NCBI GenBank assembly: GCA_037039925.1
Contig: JAXRKP010000453.1
Span: 127,001 to 191,000 of the forward strand
Source of the DNA: Doris montereyensis
Taxonomy: Eukaryota; Mollusca; Gastropoda; Nudibranchia; Dorididae
Length of the DNA: 64,000 bases
Direction of reading: 5' to 3'
The position numbers were made by a program, and so were the translations under genes. Positions 12,001 to 27,000 of the stretch are shown in pieces; position 1 is the first letter of the stretch, and every line of letters starts with the position of its first letter. A model generated the notes under the pieces. The model did no database searches. It was not told the DNA's origin and saw only the letters and a list, made by a program, of their open reading frames with translations.

Positions 12001-15000
12001 GGTAAAATACAAAAAAACAGACCTTGGAGAAAGTTGGAGGAAGATATTAAAGCAATGAAATATAAACTTCACAAAAGTAAACAGAAAATGTCAGGACACA
12101 CTAATAGCCCGGAGAAAGATCATTTTAGGTATCTAAACCTATACACCAAAATGTAGAATGGGAACTGTCAAAGAAAGAAAGGATAACAAAAAAGGTTTTT
12201 GCAAAGTTTGACAAAAATTTGTCAAAAGATGTGGAACCTTATTGCCTTTGTTGAAAATTTGGGGTAATATCCAAGATGGCGGCCGTTTCCATGGGACCTG
12301 AAAATGCCAGACCAAAACAAAAAGAATAAACATTTCAACACAGCATGCCATGTCCATTACACACGTATGTAAGTCAAACTGACATGAACAGCAGGAAGTT
12401 TTTTCACTCCAGAACCTAATATTTTATCTCAAAAATTTATGTTAAGTATTGAATATAATTTATATTTCTTTAGCATATAATGTGTGTTTTACATAAAAAT
12501 TTGATTGTTATCCCTTTTCTTTTTTCATTAAAGGTCATGAATGAAGAGGAGCTGAAAAGTCTACTAGAGCATCAGGGTATTTTAGAGAGCAAAATGTCAG
12601 GACTTCACAAAATGCTGTGAGTCAATTTAAACACTTTTCTTTGATTATTACATGTACGTTCATCTAGATATAACTTACTTGCGTCAGATATCACAAATTT
12701 TATTTCTAGATTGAGTTTTTTAAACATAGTGACAAAGCCGTGTGACTATATATTTAGCAATGTTCTACAAACGAAGAAAAAAAAATTGAAAGCAAAGTTG
12801 AAAAGTAAGACTTAAAATTATTGTAAATTCATTTGGCCATGTATTAACTGGATTCATGCAAAGCTGTCCATGAACCCTCATATTTCATATTTTTAAAGAA
12901 ATATATACATACATACTTACTTAAACTTTGAGATTTTATTATTAGACATTATGACAGATCAATAGGATTACGTGTACGTAGTTGTTTAATCAAAAAGAAC
13001 TAGTACAGAGGGGAAAAGGAAGCAACATCTTGTTTAAATCATCATAAATTCATTCGTGGTAAAATCCCAACTGGATGTGTGCAAAATTTACAATAGACGC
13101 TTGTGTTTTAAAACTGAAACTTTTTTGGTTTTTGTTGCTCGTTTTCTTTTCTTTTTTCAGTTTTAAGATAAATTTATTAATGTTTGAAACTCCTTTTTAC
13201 AGGCCGAATCTTCAAATTCTTGAAACAGACTCCAAACAACTCTATGGCATGATTTCATTCACATCTACATTGGCAGAGAATGTTAGCGGTAAAGTTAGGA
13301 AACTGGATCTTGCTAAGGTATTGTCATGGAGCTATGCAGGGATGAGATTTTATCCATACATCTATATATATATATATAATTATGACTTGGTCGATGTTTG
13401 TTCTCCAAAGGCTCTGTTGGTACACTTAGTGTAACCATATTCTGCAAGTAGTTTCTAAATGAACCTAAGATCATTTTCATATATATCGGGAATTTTTCTA
13501 CTAGAATTGATGTTTAACTTAATGAAAATGTCATTGTTTCCCCTCCCCGCTATTTTAAACAGATTTTATAATTAAAAAGTTGGACCAGTATTGTTCACAT
13601 CTACTCGAGTAACCTCAGTATCGAGTACTAGCTCGATCTAATAGTCATACTTAATATCATCCTGTGTTTAACATGCTTATAATAAAATAAAACAGTATAG
13701 AATGGTAATGCTAATGTTGTCTTTGCTTGGGGAGTGCAAAGTTTTTGTCATTTGTCTTATATTTTCAATAACATGTAATGTCAGTTATCATCAAGAAAAA
13801 GCAAATGAAATTTTTTGGCCATGTGTTGAGACAAAATCGGCTAGAAACATTTGGTTATGTTTCATCTTGCTGTTTCTTCTTCTGTAGTCACCCTGAAATC
13901 ACTGCACATGGTGGACGGGATACATTTCAATGAAACAAATATATACTGCTTTTATTTTTGCTTTCAGTTATTTGCTTAATTGTCAGTTAGATATAATTGT
14001 TACTGTGTGTTTGTTCCACCATGGCGGTGATCTCAGGGTTCGTAGCTGACTAATATTGCAAACGACTGTCCAGGCACAGCATAAAGCACTTTATTAAATA
14101 TAGTCAATGTGTTAAAATTTGATACATATTTATTACTCTAGATCTGTCTAGATTTGTTTCTGTTTGAGCTAGGAAATTATCACTGTGTAACACTGAACAA
14201 ATAATAAAGCTTACATGTGTTTAGGTGGCCTGTAGTCAAATTTTACATATCATGCCGTGAAAAATATACTTTAAATTTCATGCATCGTGCCCAGAGTTGT
14301 TTAAAAAAAACGTATTTTGTTTTCACATACACATTTTGTTATCTTCAGAATCGTGTTGTTGAATGTATGCTGAGAGTGGAGGACATTCTTGATTTGAAAT
14401 TCTGCACAGATGGAGTTCAAACAGCTCTGCAGAATGAAGACTACGAAAAAGTAGGAATAACAAAAAGGCGAACTGTTAACGGGTTCAGAAATGACTTACG
14501 TTGTTCTGTCTTCTTTCCTTGGATTTCTTGATTTTGAAATTTGTTTTAAACGTGATTATTTCTAAAACGGTGATTCATAAACTGGCTTAATGTTTCATTG
14601 TCTTAGCAAAAATGAATATATAATATTATTATAAGATTTTAATTTAAGTGCATTCATTTTCCCTTTTTTTTTTCACTGTTCAGGCAGCAGGTCACATTCA
14701 CAGATTCCGTAGCATGGATGAGACGGTGATAAGAATGAGCGCGGAAGCCAACGACAATGATGGTAACTACATGAAAATATGAAATGCATTTTAATATTGT
14801 TTTGTCTACTTTTTAAACTGTTTTTTTGTGTATGTTGTTGGTCATTTTATGGTTGCAAGCATTTCGGGAATTGATTTGAAAATTGCAATTATAAATTATT
14901 TTTTTTATAAATCTTGAGAATTCAAAACATTGACTTGTACTGTACCTCACCCTCATATTAGGTGTTTGTTAGGAAATTAATTGCATGATAAGCTGAGACA

Positions 15001-18000
15001 TAATTTTGACCAAGACAATCAATTGCTTTCCTCACTCAACCCAGGTGCAAAAAGGTACGAGCACTAGCTTGGGAGTAAAAAAAACCTGTTGATGAGGTGA
15101 TTATTATCACCCGCTCCGCTTCATGCTATAGAAACTGGGATGAGCTCTGGCTCTATGTGCCATAATGGTCTTAAAGGAACTTTACTTATTTACAACTAAG
15201 GTGATCTCTGGGTTTTTTGTTTTTTTTATAGGATTTCAAAAATTTTGCCTGTACTGTAGAGTGTCAGAATCTGTTAGGATTTCAAAATTTTGTCTGTACT
15301 GTAGAGTGTCAGAATCTGTTAGGATTTCAAAATTTTGTCTGTACTGTAGAGTGTCAGGATCTGTTAGGATTTCAAAATTTTGCCTGGACTGTAGAGTGTC
15401 AGGATCTGTTAGGATTTCAAAATTTTGCCTGGACTGTCCTGTAAACAGCCAAGGGATCTTTAACCGTGCATAAAGTGTCATGATCTGCAAACAGGGGGAG
15501 CTCCTTTTAATCATCCGCCCCCAATGGGATTAGGTCTTAATCCAATTATCTGGACCAAGGGGCTTTAATTTTGTGGGAGGTTTTTGTTGTGTAGTGGAGT
15601 GGGTTGTTCATTAATTTTTCTTTGATATTGTCTTTCGTTATCTTTATGTTTTTGGAGGGGACGTTGAGTTGTGCATCAACTTGTCTACAATTTGTGTGTC
15701 TTTCCATCAGGTGGTACCCTGGACACTTCATACAAAATGCTGTACGAGGCTGAAGACAAGTTGAAATCAATCGTCCACAACAAGTTTGATGCTGCTGTGC
15801 ACTCTGGCGATGTTGCGTCAGTGGAAAGATTTTTCAAGATTTTCCCTCTCTTGGGGGCTTTACACGGAAGGTCTCACTAAATTTGGCAAATACCTTGCAG
15901 CACAGGTGACAACATTGTGAATCTATTATTAAGTCAGCTTCGTTGAAATATCCCAACATGCCATACAGGGAACCTGTACCACCTAGAAAAGTGAACCTTA
16001 GCATAGTATAGATGTAAACAATACTAAGATTTTGTGTGGGCACTTTTTTTATTTTATGGTAAAATAGACATTTTACAAGAAAATTTATAGAAATATGTTA
16101 GGTTTTTTTTTATGCCTTTACGCCCATTTCCGGTAAAATCAAATAGTAACCTTAAATTTAAAGATTTGCACGTCATCCTCCGTTTCCCACTTGGTAGGCC
16201 TTGACTGAAGAGTTGTAATCTTTCTAACCTACACAAGCCATGAATCTGAATTTCTAACTTTAGTGAAATGTTTACTCAGTGCAAAGTTGGAATACTAGCC
16301 AACTGCATGCATCAAAGATATTTTTCTATTAATAATATTAACGTGGTTCTGTTTTATAGAATTTGGAAATAAAAAATCAGCTTAGGCTACTATAATCAAT
16401 CACACATAAATGGAGCAAGATCAGTCACTGCCTTTGTACATTAATTTTCGCATTACTTTCAAATGTAGACTCTATATCAATGCATCATTCTTGCCGATTG
16501 CATTCGAAATCTAGTTCTGCCAATCTACCTTTCTGACAAATAATTGTCCACACAGTTGACTCATTTAAAGAGTAGGCTTTCGGCTTGTTAGTGAAATTAT
16601 ATTTTCTCAATCTAGTAATGTCTTTTAAGCGAGATTGTTGAATTATCAAGTATTTATATAAAGTGGGTGCTGACGAGAACGAATTTTGTCTCAAATTCCT
16701 GTTAAAGATTTGATTTGATTAGTTTTTGTCTCCTTCAAAGCAGCTAGTAAGTGCTCTTAGGCATTTGTTCTTTGTTCCAATTAAATCGTGTAAACTGAAA
16801 ACTGTATTTCCTCCATCATTGTAAATAAAGATGGAAATGTTGTCATTTTTCAGTTATCAGAAAAGGCTGATGGTAATCTAAAAATAGCCCTTCATCCCGA
16901 CGACTCCGATAAACGTGCACATGTGATGTTTGCCGACACACTCACTCTTTTATTTGAAAGCATTGCACGAGTGGTGGAAATCCATCAGCCTCTTGTTGAG
17001 ACATACTATGGTAAGTGTCGTTTTTCTTGAAGTGTTTTAGGGTAGGTGTCTTTTTTTGAAAGACATTTTATTGTATGTTTCGTTTTTGTTGAGACATATT
17101 ATTGTGTAGACACATAATATGATAAATTTGGTTTTTGTTGAGAGGTATTATGGTGTAGAGACATAATATGGTAATTTGGGTTTTTGTTGAGAGGCATTAT
17201 GGTGTTGAGACATAATATTGTAAATTTTGTTTTTGTTGAGACGTTTTACGTCATGTGTCATTTGTGTTGAAACGTGTCATTGTAAATGTCATAATTTATC
17301 TTTCTTTTTTTAACAGTTCCCATTCTACCTTTCGGTGTATGGGTGTCATAATTTATATTGAGAAATATTATTGTAGGTGCCATTTGCTGATTGTTTTTTC
17401 AAAAACTGAAATTGATGGAAATAATTGTGTGAGCTTACCGTCTCATGTTCTGTGTTTTTTCAGGTCCTGGAAAGTTATTCCAGCTTCTGTATATTCTTCA
17501 AAGAGAGTGTGACAGACAAGCAAGGAAAATTTTCGAGAGCTTTAAATCTCATCGTGACTATAACGCAAGAGTACGTTAAACACATTGATGTATTTATTTA
17601 TCATTGGTGAAATTGTCTAAACATGTACGTCCGCATGACGTAATTTTTCAGGAGACGGAAAATATATAATAAATCATGAAACAGGGCTGCAAACACTATG
17701 TTTAATGCTTTTTGAATACAATTCAATAACTATTTTAGTCTTTAAAATGTAGTAAAGGAAAAATATTAATCAGTTGTGCACAAAATAGGCAGTTAGAGTC
17801 GAATTTTTTAAAAGGTCTAAACAAGTAAGTCCACACATTGACTAAGTAAAGAAAACCGTAGCGTTGTAAGTTTGTAATCACGACGACACTGATTCAAAAC
17901 CATGGCTGGCCCAGGTGTTTTTTTCACAACGTTTTACTCTTAGGAAAGCTACTTTGCTCTGCTTTCCTCACTGACTCAGGTGTGCTTGAGTACCCAGCTA

Positions 18001-21000
18001 TAAATTAAACAAAATCTTGTCAAACTGTTAGTATGAAGCACCTAACAGGCTGCTGTACAGTATGCTCTCCAATGAGATGAGGGGGACTGCTGAGGGATAA
18101 AGGATGTACAGTCGGTGAGCCTGCACTTGTTAGAGGGATACAAATTATTATGTATCCGTCTTCTTTTTTTTTACTATGTCTGTTGGTTTCCATTCCAGGT
18201 GAGACAAGTGCAGCAAAGTTTATCAAATTCAAATACGAGACAGCCAACTCAAGAAAGGTAGGTTGGATTTTGAAATGAGCAACTTTCCTTCTTTTTTCTT
18301 TTCTTTTTTTTTCCTTTTCTTTTCTTTTTCTTTCTTTTTTTGTCTTAATAAATTGAAACTGTTTTGGTGAAACTTTCAAGGGCTTTTTTTCTGTTTACCA
18401 GAAGATATCCCACAAAGAAGTGGGGATTTATGATAAGGTCTATCAATAAAGATAATTATATCACATTAAACTTTTTCCCTTTGAGTTTACCAATGTTAGG
18501 GGGACTCGGTAGTCCAGAGTCAAGGTGTCTGAGGTTCGAGTCCCACCAACAGTTGACATATTTTCTCGAGTTTTTTTTTTTATCAAAATCTACCCCCCCC
18601 TCCCCCTTGTCCAGGTAGGTGGATGGACACCTAGCTCATCGGAGACGGGTGATAAAAGGAGGTCCTGTGTGCAGATCACAATACTTTGTTCACGCTAAAG
18701 ATCCCTTGGTTTACAGGGCAGCCCGGGCAAAATTAAAAATCCTACCAAAAACCCCCAAGATCACCTTAGTTGTGTGGATGTGGGTCAATCAAATCAAATT
18801 AAAATTCTATTGTTCAGGCTGGGGGCTTGGGACGGCCTTTGGCCCATTGTGAAAGCTTCGTGGGGATCTATCTTGCCAAGGATGTGTTTCAGTTTGCTGT
18901 TTGTAAAACAGATCTCAGTAGGCCTACACAACATTGTCAGTGGAGAATGGCTGTTTGCTGTATCTGTCGCCTAGTAACACTTTGATGTCATTGAAATTTT
19001 GATGCTAAAGCCACATTCAGGTGGCCCTGTGTGAAAGTTGGCATTGGTAGAGATACACTACACACCTAGATATCACTGACTAAAACCTGCCAAAGCTATA
19101 TATAGAACGTAAATAAAAGGATTGAGGCCATTGAAGCGGTTTGGTTGACATGAAGAACCTTGGCATTTGGTAAACCAAATTTTGAGCTGTCAGCGAAACA
19201 ATGCGATTTGAGATGAATTATTCGTCCTCAAAGATATTTCATGATTCTTTAGAAAGATCAAAAGCATATCCATAGATAATTTGTAACCTTTACAGAAGAT
19301 TTGAGCCTAATCAGTTTAGAACTAAAGATGCTAGCTTTGATTTGTAACCTTTACAGAAGATTTGAGCTTAATCAGTTGAGAACTAAAGATGCTAGGTTTG
19401 ATTGCATTTTAGGCTTGTTTGCATTTATAATATATATATATGATACAGTATATTACTTTTTTTTTCTCCTTTAAACATATATGTTTTGATTTCTTTCAGG
19501 GCGGATGTTAAAGGATTAGATGTGCTCCTTTCAGAGATGGTTTTACTCAGTACCAGATCAGAGCTCTATCTTAGATTCATGCGACGGAGAGCTGTGGTAA
19601 GGGACCTAACCCATTTAGGCATTTACAGACCCTGTGTTTGGATAGGTCAATAATCAATAATATTTTTATCTTTTATTTTAAATGATCCGACCGTATTACA
19701 ATTTCTAGTTTCTCAAATGCAGCGAAGGCCAACATGATAACTAGGTTGTCGTATTTCCAGATTTATCTTGCTCTTTCTTATTTCCAGACTTACTTTACTC
19801 TGTCTTATTTCTAGACTTACTTCACTTTATCTTATTTCCAGACTTACTTCACTCTGTCTCATTTCCAGACTTACTTTCACTCTATCTTATTTCCAGAATT
19901 ATTTTACTCTATCTTATTTCCAGACTTACTTTACTCTATCTTATTTCCAGACTTACTTTACTCTATCTTTACTCTATCTTATAAGAAATACTTTACTCTA
20001 TCTTATTTCCAGAATTATTTTACTCTATTTTATAAGACTTACTTCACTCTATCTTATTTCCAGACTTATTTTACTCTATCTTATTTCCAGACTTACTTTA
20101 CTCTATCTTATTTCCAGACTTACTTTACTCTATCTTATTTCCAGACTTACTTTACTCTATCTTATTTCCAGACTTACTTTACTCTATCTTATTTCCAGAC
20201 TTATTTTGCTCTATCTTATTTCCAGACTTACTTTACTCTATCTTATTTCCAGACTTATCTTGCTCTATCTTATTTCCAGACTTACTTTACTCACTCAGAC
20301 TATCTTATTTCCAGACTTACTTCACTCTGTCTTATTTTCAGACTTACTTTGCTCTATCTTATTTCCAGACTTACTTTGTGTTGTCTCTTTTTCAGACTGA
20401 TCTAGAGGCAGCCACGGCTACAGAGTCCAAGGAGTCAGGTGGGTATTCAATTTAGATTTGTTTTTCAAACAGCCACTGGTAGAACAATTAAAATTGTTCT
20501 TAATTGAGTGTTATTGTTTTTACTTCATGAATAACTTTATGATAAGTAGGTGACTTGTGTTTGTATTTAGGTATGCTGTTGTCAATGTATTTTGACTAAA
20601 AAACAAAATGTTATTGATTTAAAAATTCTTTTTTCCAATCTCCCATAATTCGACATGCAAAAGTTTTCCGTCAATCAATAAAAAACCTTGTTGACTGTTA
20701 ATAATGTCTGTTATAGATACAGTATATCGTACATGCGTTGTGCGTGAAATTGAGATACATATAACGTTCTCCCTTGATCTCTTTTACTAAACTTAAGGAG
20801 TGTATCTTGTGATTGCTATTATTTTGTTCCCTCAAAACAAAATAGTTTATTCAAGACAAAATTAAATGCCGTGATTCATGTTCTGCACACACACACAAAA
20901 ATAATTTAATTTTTGTTTGCTATCTTTTATTTGTCTCAGAATGTGCTGAAATAGACAAATGTTTCTCAGTGTGTGAATTGAATCGTTATGTGCAAGAAAT

Positions 21001-24000
21001 CATTGGCAGTTATATCATGATGGAGGAATATTTCATGAGAGAGATGATCATTAAGGTATACATCTTTTCATGGTTTACATCTATCTTTCCATGGCATACA
21101 TCCATTGTTCCATGGTATACATCCATTGTTCCATGGTATACATCCATCTTTCCATGGTATACATCCATCTTTCCATGGTATACATCCATCTTTCCATGGT
21201 ATACATCAATCTTTCCATGATATACATTACTTTTTTTCCATGGTATACATCCATCTTTCCATGGTATACATCCATTTTTCCATGGTATACATCTAATTTT
21301 CCATGGTATACATCTATTTTTCCATGGTATACATCTAATTTTCCATGGTATACATCTATTTTTTCATGGTATACATCCATCTTTCCATGGTATACATCTA
21401 ATTTTCCATGGTATACATCTATTTTGTCATGGTATACATCTATCTTTCCATGGTATACATCTATCTTTCCATGGTATACATCTATTTTGTCATGGTATAC
21501 ATCTATCTTTCCATGGTATACATCTATTTTGTCATGGTATACATCTATCTTTCCATGGTATACATCTATCTTTCCATGGTATACAACTATCCTTCCAGGG
21601 TATACATCCATCTTTCCATGGTATACATCCATCTTTCCATGGTATACATCCATGTTTCCATGGTATACATCCATCTTTTCATTTTATACAGCCATCTTTC
21701 CATGGTTGACATCTATTTTTCCATGGTATACATCTATCTTTCCATAGTATACATTCATCTTTCCATTGTATACATCTATCTTTCCATAGTATACATCTAT
21801 CTTTCCATTGTATACATCTATCTTTCCATTGTATACATCTATCTTTCCATTGTATACATCTATCTTTCCATTGTATACATATATCTTTCCATAGTATACA
21901 TCTATCTGTCCATTGTATACATCTATCTTTCCATTGTATACATTCATCTTTCCATGGTATACATCTATCTTTCCATAGTATACATTCATCTTTCCATTGT
22001 ATACATCTATCTTACCATGGTATACATCCATTTTCGCAACTCCTCATTGCATTACCTAAGAAATGATTTTTCTTTGTCTTTTCTTTTTTCTCTTGTTTTA
22101 GATTGAAAGATTTTTTTATTTAAAAACTAGAAATTTTGTTCAGCATTAGCAGGCTTTTTGACTAGGTTTTTTGGATTTGGCTTTATTTTTTCTTTGTTTC
22201 CGTTCATAGATCGCCCCTGTGAATTAATTTTTTCATGAGTGTGCAATTGTTGAGTCATTTTCAGATCAAGCCAAAGAATGGTACATGTTACGTTTGTGAT
22301 GTAATTACTGCTGGCATCTATCAATGAATTGTGTGGTTTACAATTTTCGTTTAACAATATTTTCTTTCCATACACGTTTAGCTTTGATGCAAAATTGTGA
22401 TTTTTTTCGAATTTAAATTCATCCTTTTATGGGGTTTTTTTTTTCTCCCTCCTTCTTCCCCACTCAGGACCATTATATTCCCATTCATATATTATTGTAT
22501 TTCCATTTATAGCTTGTACACACATAACTTGTATTTCCATTTATAACTTGTAACTCATAACTTGTATTTCCATTTATAACTTGTTGTACACTCATAACTT
22601 ATATTTCCATTTATAACTTGTTGTACACTCATAACTTATATTCCCATTTATAACTTGTTGTACACTCATAACTTGTATTTCCATTTAGCAGGCTTGTACA
22701 CTCATAACTTGTATTTCCATTTATAACTTGTTGTACACTCATAACTTATATTCCCATTTATAACTTGTACACTCATAACTTGTATTTCCATTTATAACTT
22801 GTTGTACACTCATAACTTATATTTCCATTTATAACTTGTACACTCATAACTTGTATTTCCATTTATAACTTGTTGTACACTCATAAATTCCCATTTATAA
22901 CTTGTACACTTCTTATTTCCATTTATAACTTGTTGTACACTCATAACTTATATTTCCATTTATAACTTGTACACTCATAACTTGTATTTCCATTTATAAC
23001 TTGTACAGTCATAACTTGTATTTCCATTTATAACTTGTACACTCATAACTTGTATTTCCATTTATAACTTGTACAGTCATAACTTGTATTTCCATTTATA
23101 ACTTGTTGTACACTCATAACTTGTATTTCCATTTATAACTTGTACATCATAACTTGTATTTCCATTTATAACTTGTACAGTAAAAACTTGTATTTCCATT
23201 TATAACTTGTACAGTCATAACTTGTATTTCCATTTATAACTTGTTGTACAGTCATAACTTATATTCCCATTTATAACTTGTTGTACACTCATAACTTGTA
23301 TTTCCATTTATAACTTGTAACAGTCATAACTTGTATTTCCATTCATATTATTGTATTTCAGGCAGTAAACATGGATTTCCTGGAAGAATGTAACAGTATT
23401 ATATTGCCAACAGACATCCAGTATATTGTATTAACATTATATTTTTAACAGTCACATATATTGAAATGAAAAAATCTGTGAAATGGTAAGTTTCATTCTG
23501 GCATTTCTGGTAACAGTTGAAATACTTGTATTTGATAATCGTTGGAATAGTAACAGTATTTACTGAAAATGTAACAGTATTACATTGAAATGGTAATAGT
23601 ATTATATTGAAATGGTAACAGTACCGTTGGAACAGTAACAGTATTGTATTGAAACAGTAACAGTATCATTGAAATCGTAACAGTATTGTATTGAATGGTA
23701 ACAGTATTGTATTGAAAATATCATTGGAATAGTAACAGTATTGTATTGAAACAGTAACAGTATCATTGGAATAGTAACAGTCGTATTGAAACAGTAACAG
23801 TATTGAGACAGTAACAGTATCATTTGAATAGTAACATTTGAATAGTAACAGTATTGGAATGGTAACAGTATCGTATTGGAACGGTAACAGTATCATTTGA
23901 ATAGTAACAGTATTGTATTGGAACAGTAATAGTATCATTTCAATAGTAACAGTATCATATGGGAATAGTAACAGTATCGTATTGGAACAGTAACAGTATC

Positions 24001-27000
24001 GTATTGGAACAGTAACATTATCATTAGAATAGTAACAGTATCATTGGAATAGTAACAGTATCGTATTGGAATAGTAACAGTATCATTTTGGAACAGTAAC
24101 AGTGCCATTGGAATAGTAACAGTATTGTATTGGAACAGTAACAGTATTTTGATTTGTTTCATGGCTCTTCAGTGTGTAGCTGGTAGGTGGGTGCTACTGG
24201 TATGTCCTACTTCTTTCCTTCACTCTTTCGCTCATCTTTCAACTTGCCGTTTCTTTTAAACTCACCCTGAGTGGTCGTTAATCGTTTGAGCTCCGAGAGA
24301 GCCCTTAAATCGGCAACCATCGTCACTTACATGCCTCAATTGGCTCGAGGCCAGCTACAGATGCCTGCGACTTAATTCTTTGGCGATCACTGGGCCAACC
24401 TGTGTTTACAATGGGTAAAGAGGGCCTTCCTTTCAATGGCCCTCCTTTCAATGTAAAGAGGGCCCTCCTTCAATGCTCAAAGCTTAATTAGCCCCCTCTC
24501 AAGGGGTAGGTACAATGGGTAAAGGGGCCCTCCTTTCAATGCCAAAGCTTAATTAGCCCCCTCTCAAGGGGTAGTTACAATGGGTAAAGAGGGGCCCTCC
24601 TTTCAATGCCAAAGCTTAATTAGCCCCCTCTCAAGGGGGTCACCCGTGTTTACAATGGGTAAAGAGGGCCCTCCTTTCAATGCCAAAGCTTAATTAGCCC
24701 CCTCTCAAGGGGGCAACTCCGTGTTTATCATGGGTAAAGAAGAGGCCCTCCTTTCAATGCCAAAGCTTAATTAGTCCCCTCTAAAGGGCAGGGAGTGCTG
24801 TTGGTCGCTAGGCAGGAGGAACCCAGCCATTGCTAGACTGGACTCCCTATTTTCATTGCGACCGTTGTGGCGTGATGAGAGGAGTGTGTGTGCCGTCCAA
24901 TTGTTTTTACGTGTCTTTCATCAGGCTGTTTCCTCTTAGTTCGTCATGACATCATTGCATGTGATGGCTGTGGTAGTTTCCAAGCAAAAAAACAACAAAA
25001 AACAGAAAAATAAACAAAAAATATTAAAAAAACAAAACAAAACATTTAAACTGCCTTTGGTGACATACAGAGTATGAAAGGCAATTACTAATTTACAGAG
25101 TAAAATTCCTGGTCATGAATTTTTTTTTCTTTTTCGTCTCTCCTTTTCAGACGAGGCATTTCAAGTTCAAGCGTAGACGGAGTGTGCGCCATGTTAAACC
25201 ACGCATGTACGATTTTAGAGAAGGATTTCGGGAGGTGCTGCTGGGACGGCCGGGCTGGATTCCCGTCAGGATTTGATCTACAGCATGCCTACAACATCAT
25301 GCAGTCCAGTTTTCAGCAAGGGAAACTGCAAAGCTCCGATTCGGAAAAGAAACAAGCTCGGGCTCAGTTTCTGGTAGGGAGATAAGTCTTCTTTCCCTTT
25401 TTTTATGTTCTGGGTTTTTTTTTTGGGTTTTTTTTAATTTATTTTTTTGTTTGTTTGCTCAATAAAGTTCTGGTTTACTGTTCATACTGGGTTTTTTTTA
25501 TTATGTTTGCTGCAAATGAAGAGGATGAGCAATTTTTTGTCAATTTCAATTGTTTTGTTTTTTTTAATGTATTGATTTTATTTGGTTCCTGGTGAGCAAT
25601 GAATGAATTAACACTCGTACATTTATAAAAAAAAAAAAAGGAATTTTAACGTAGACTGGTGTATTATATAAATATTAATGAGGTTTTTATTTTGTTTTCC
25701 TTTCATGGTGGTATTGATATCGGAAAATCTTCTCAAACTTTTCTAGATTTGGGTGATGTCTTTCTATATGATCTGTTCAAGAAAAGAATTATAGCCATAT
25801 TATACACTTGTTTGTTTTTGTTCTCTCCTTTTTAGACGTCACTCAACAACTCTGAAGTAAGCTGTGATTACTGTAAGGCTCTCAAAGGCAACCTCGAGGT
25901 AATTCATCTGCTTTTCGTTTGATCAATTGATATCTGTTGATTTGCTGACGCGTCTGACAACATAACTCTTGCTAAATTTTTTTAGGTACAGTGAAATCAA
26001 TTTTATAGAAGACTAGCAGAGTACCCGGCTATGCACGGGAAAAGGGATAATTTTTACATTGACTCGCTTGATTTAAGAGCAGGGCCTCAGGATACACCAC
26101 GTTTATGGTTTGTCCCTCCTTTGCAAGTGTACTTACTTGTCTTCACTTTAAATCCATAGAATAGCCGATTGACACCAAAGTATGTCCACACAAATAGGCC
26201 TCAGGTACAAAATACAACTTTCGGTCAGTAGGCTAGTGGTGCGTGATGAGAGATAACAATATGTCCTTTAATGTCATGATGGATGTGGTGATACACGTGC
26301 TGAGATTTGCCTCCTGTTAGTGTGGCTGTTGCTGACCCACTTTTACAGGTTGCAAAAGAATTAATTGACTGGTGAATCTTTACGCTATGTGAGTAGTTTT
26401 CATTTGGCAACATGAATCAACGAAGCAGTGTTCTGGGTAGTGTTAGTCAAGTCCAGCATAATGGCGGACTCTAAAATAATTATGTTGAATTTATGATGAT
26501 TCACAAAGCGAGTGCCGATAATTGAGCAAACACAATAATATGAATTTTATACGCCTAAAACCTTGCCCGGTTTGATCACATTGTCGGTGCCAAATATGAG
26601 CTCTGTCCGCTCAACCGTTTTAGAAGATTAGCGGCAACACACACACACACAGAAAGTGAATTATATAGATATTGATTATAGCTGCCGTTTCCAAATAGAA
26701 AAACAGATTCTGACGGCACAAACAAATTTTCTAACTTGTACGATCTCCATAATATTCCAAAGAACATTGATGATTGAATTTGAATTAACCCCATTTAAGT
26801 TAAATTCACCTTTCTGACTAAGTGCAATAGTCGTTTCGCAAAATTAGAATGATGTCTCCAGATTTTCACCCCAATCTCTGTGTCTCTGCTCTGCTGTTAA
26901 CTTTGAGATTCTTTAAAAACTTTTCAAGGTAAATTCAATCTTACGGGCTCAAAGCCAAAACAACAACATATGTAATACGTTTTCTAGGTACTATTTGACA

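Noticed and set aside
15165..15514. Repetitive open frames of 102 and 92 residues
   Set aside because: They translate a 45-bp tandem repeat inside a reversed SINE.
21070..22106. Open frames of 225 and 232 residues with FPWYTSI or MVYIHLS repeats
   Set aside because: They come from the 21-bp array in COG4 intron 12; frames are open on both strands only because the period is a multiple of three.
22480..24160. Regular repeats resembling a CRISPR array
   Set aside because: Units are contiguous with no unique spacers, there are no cas genes, and the genome is eukaryotic.
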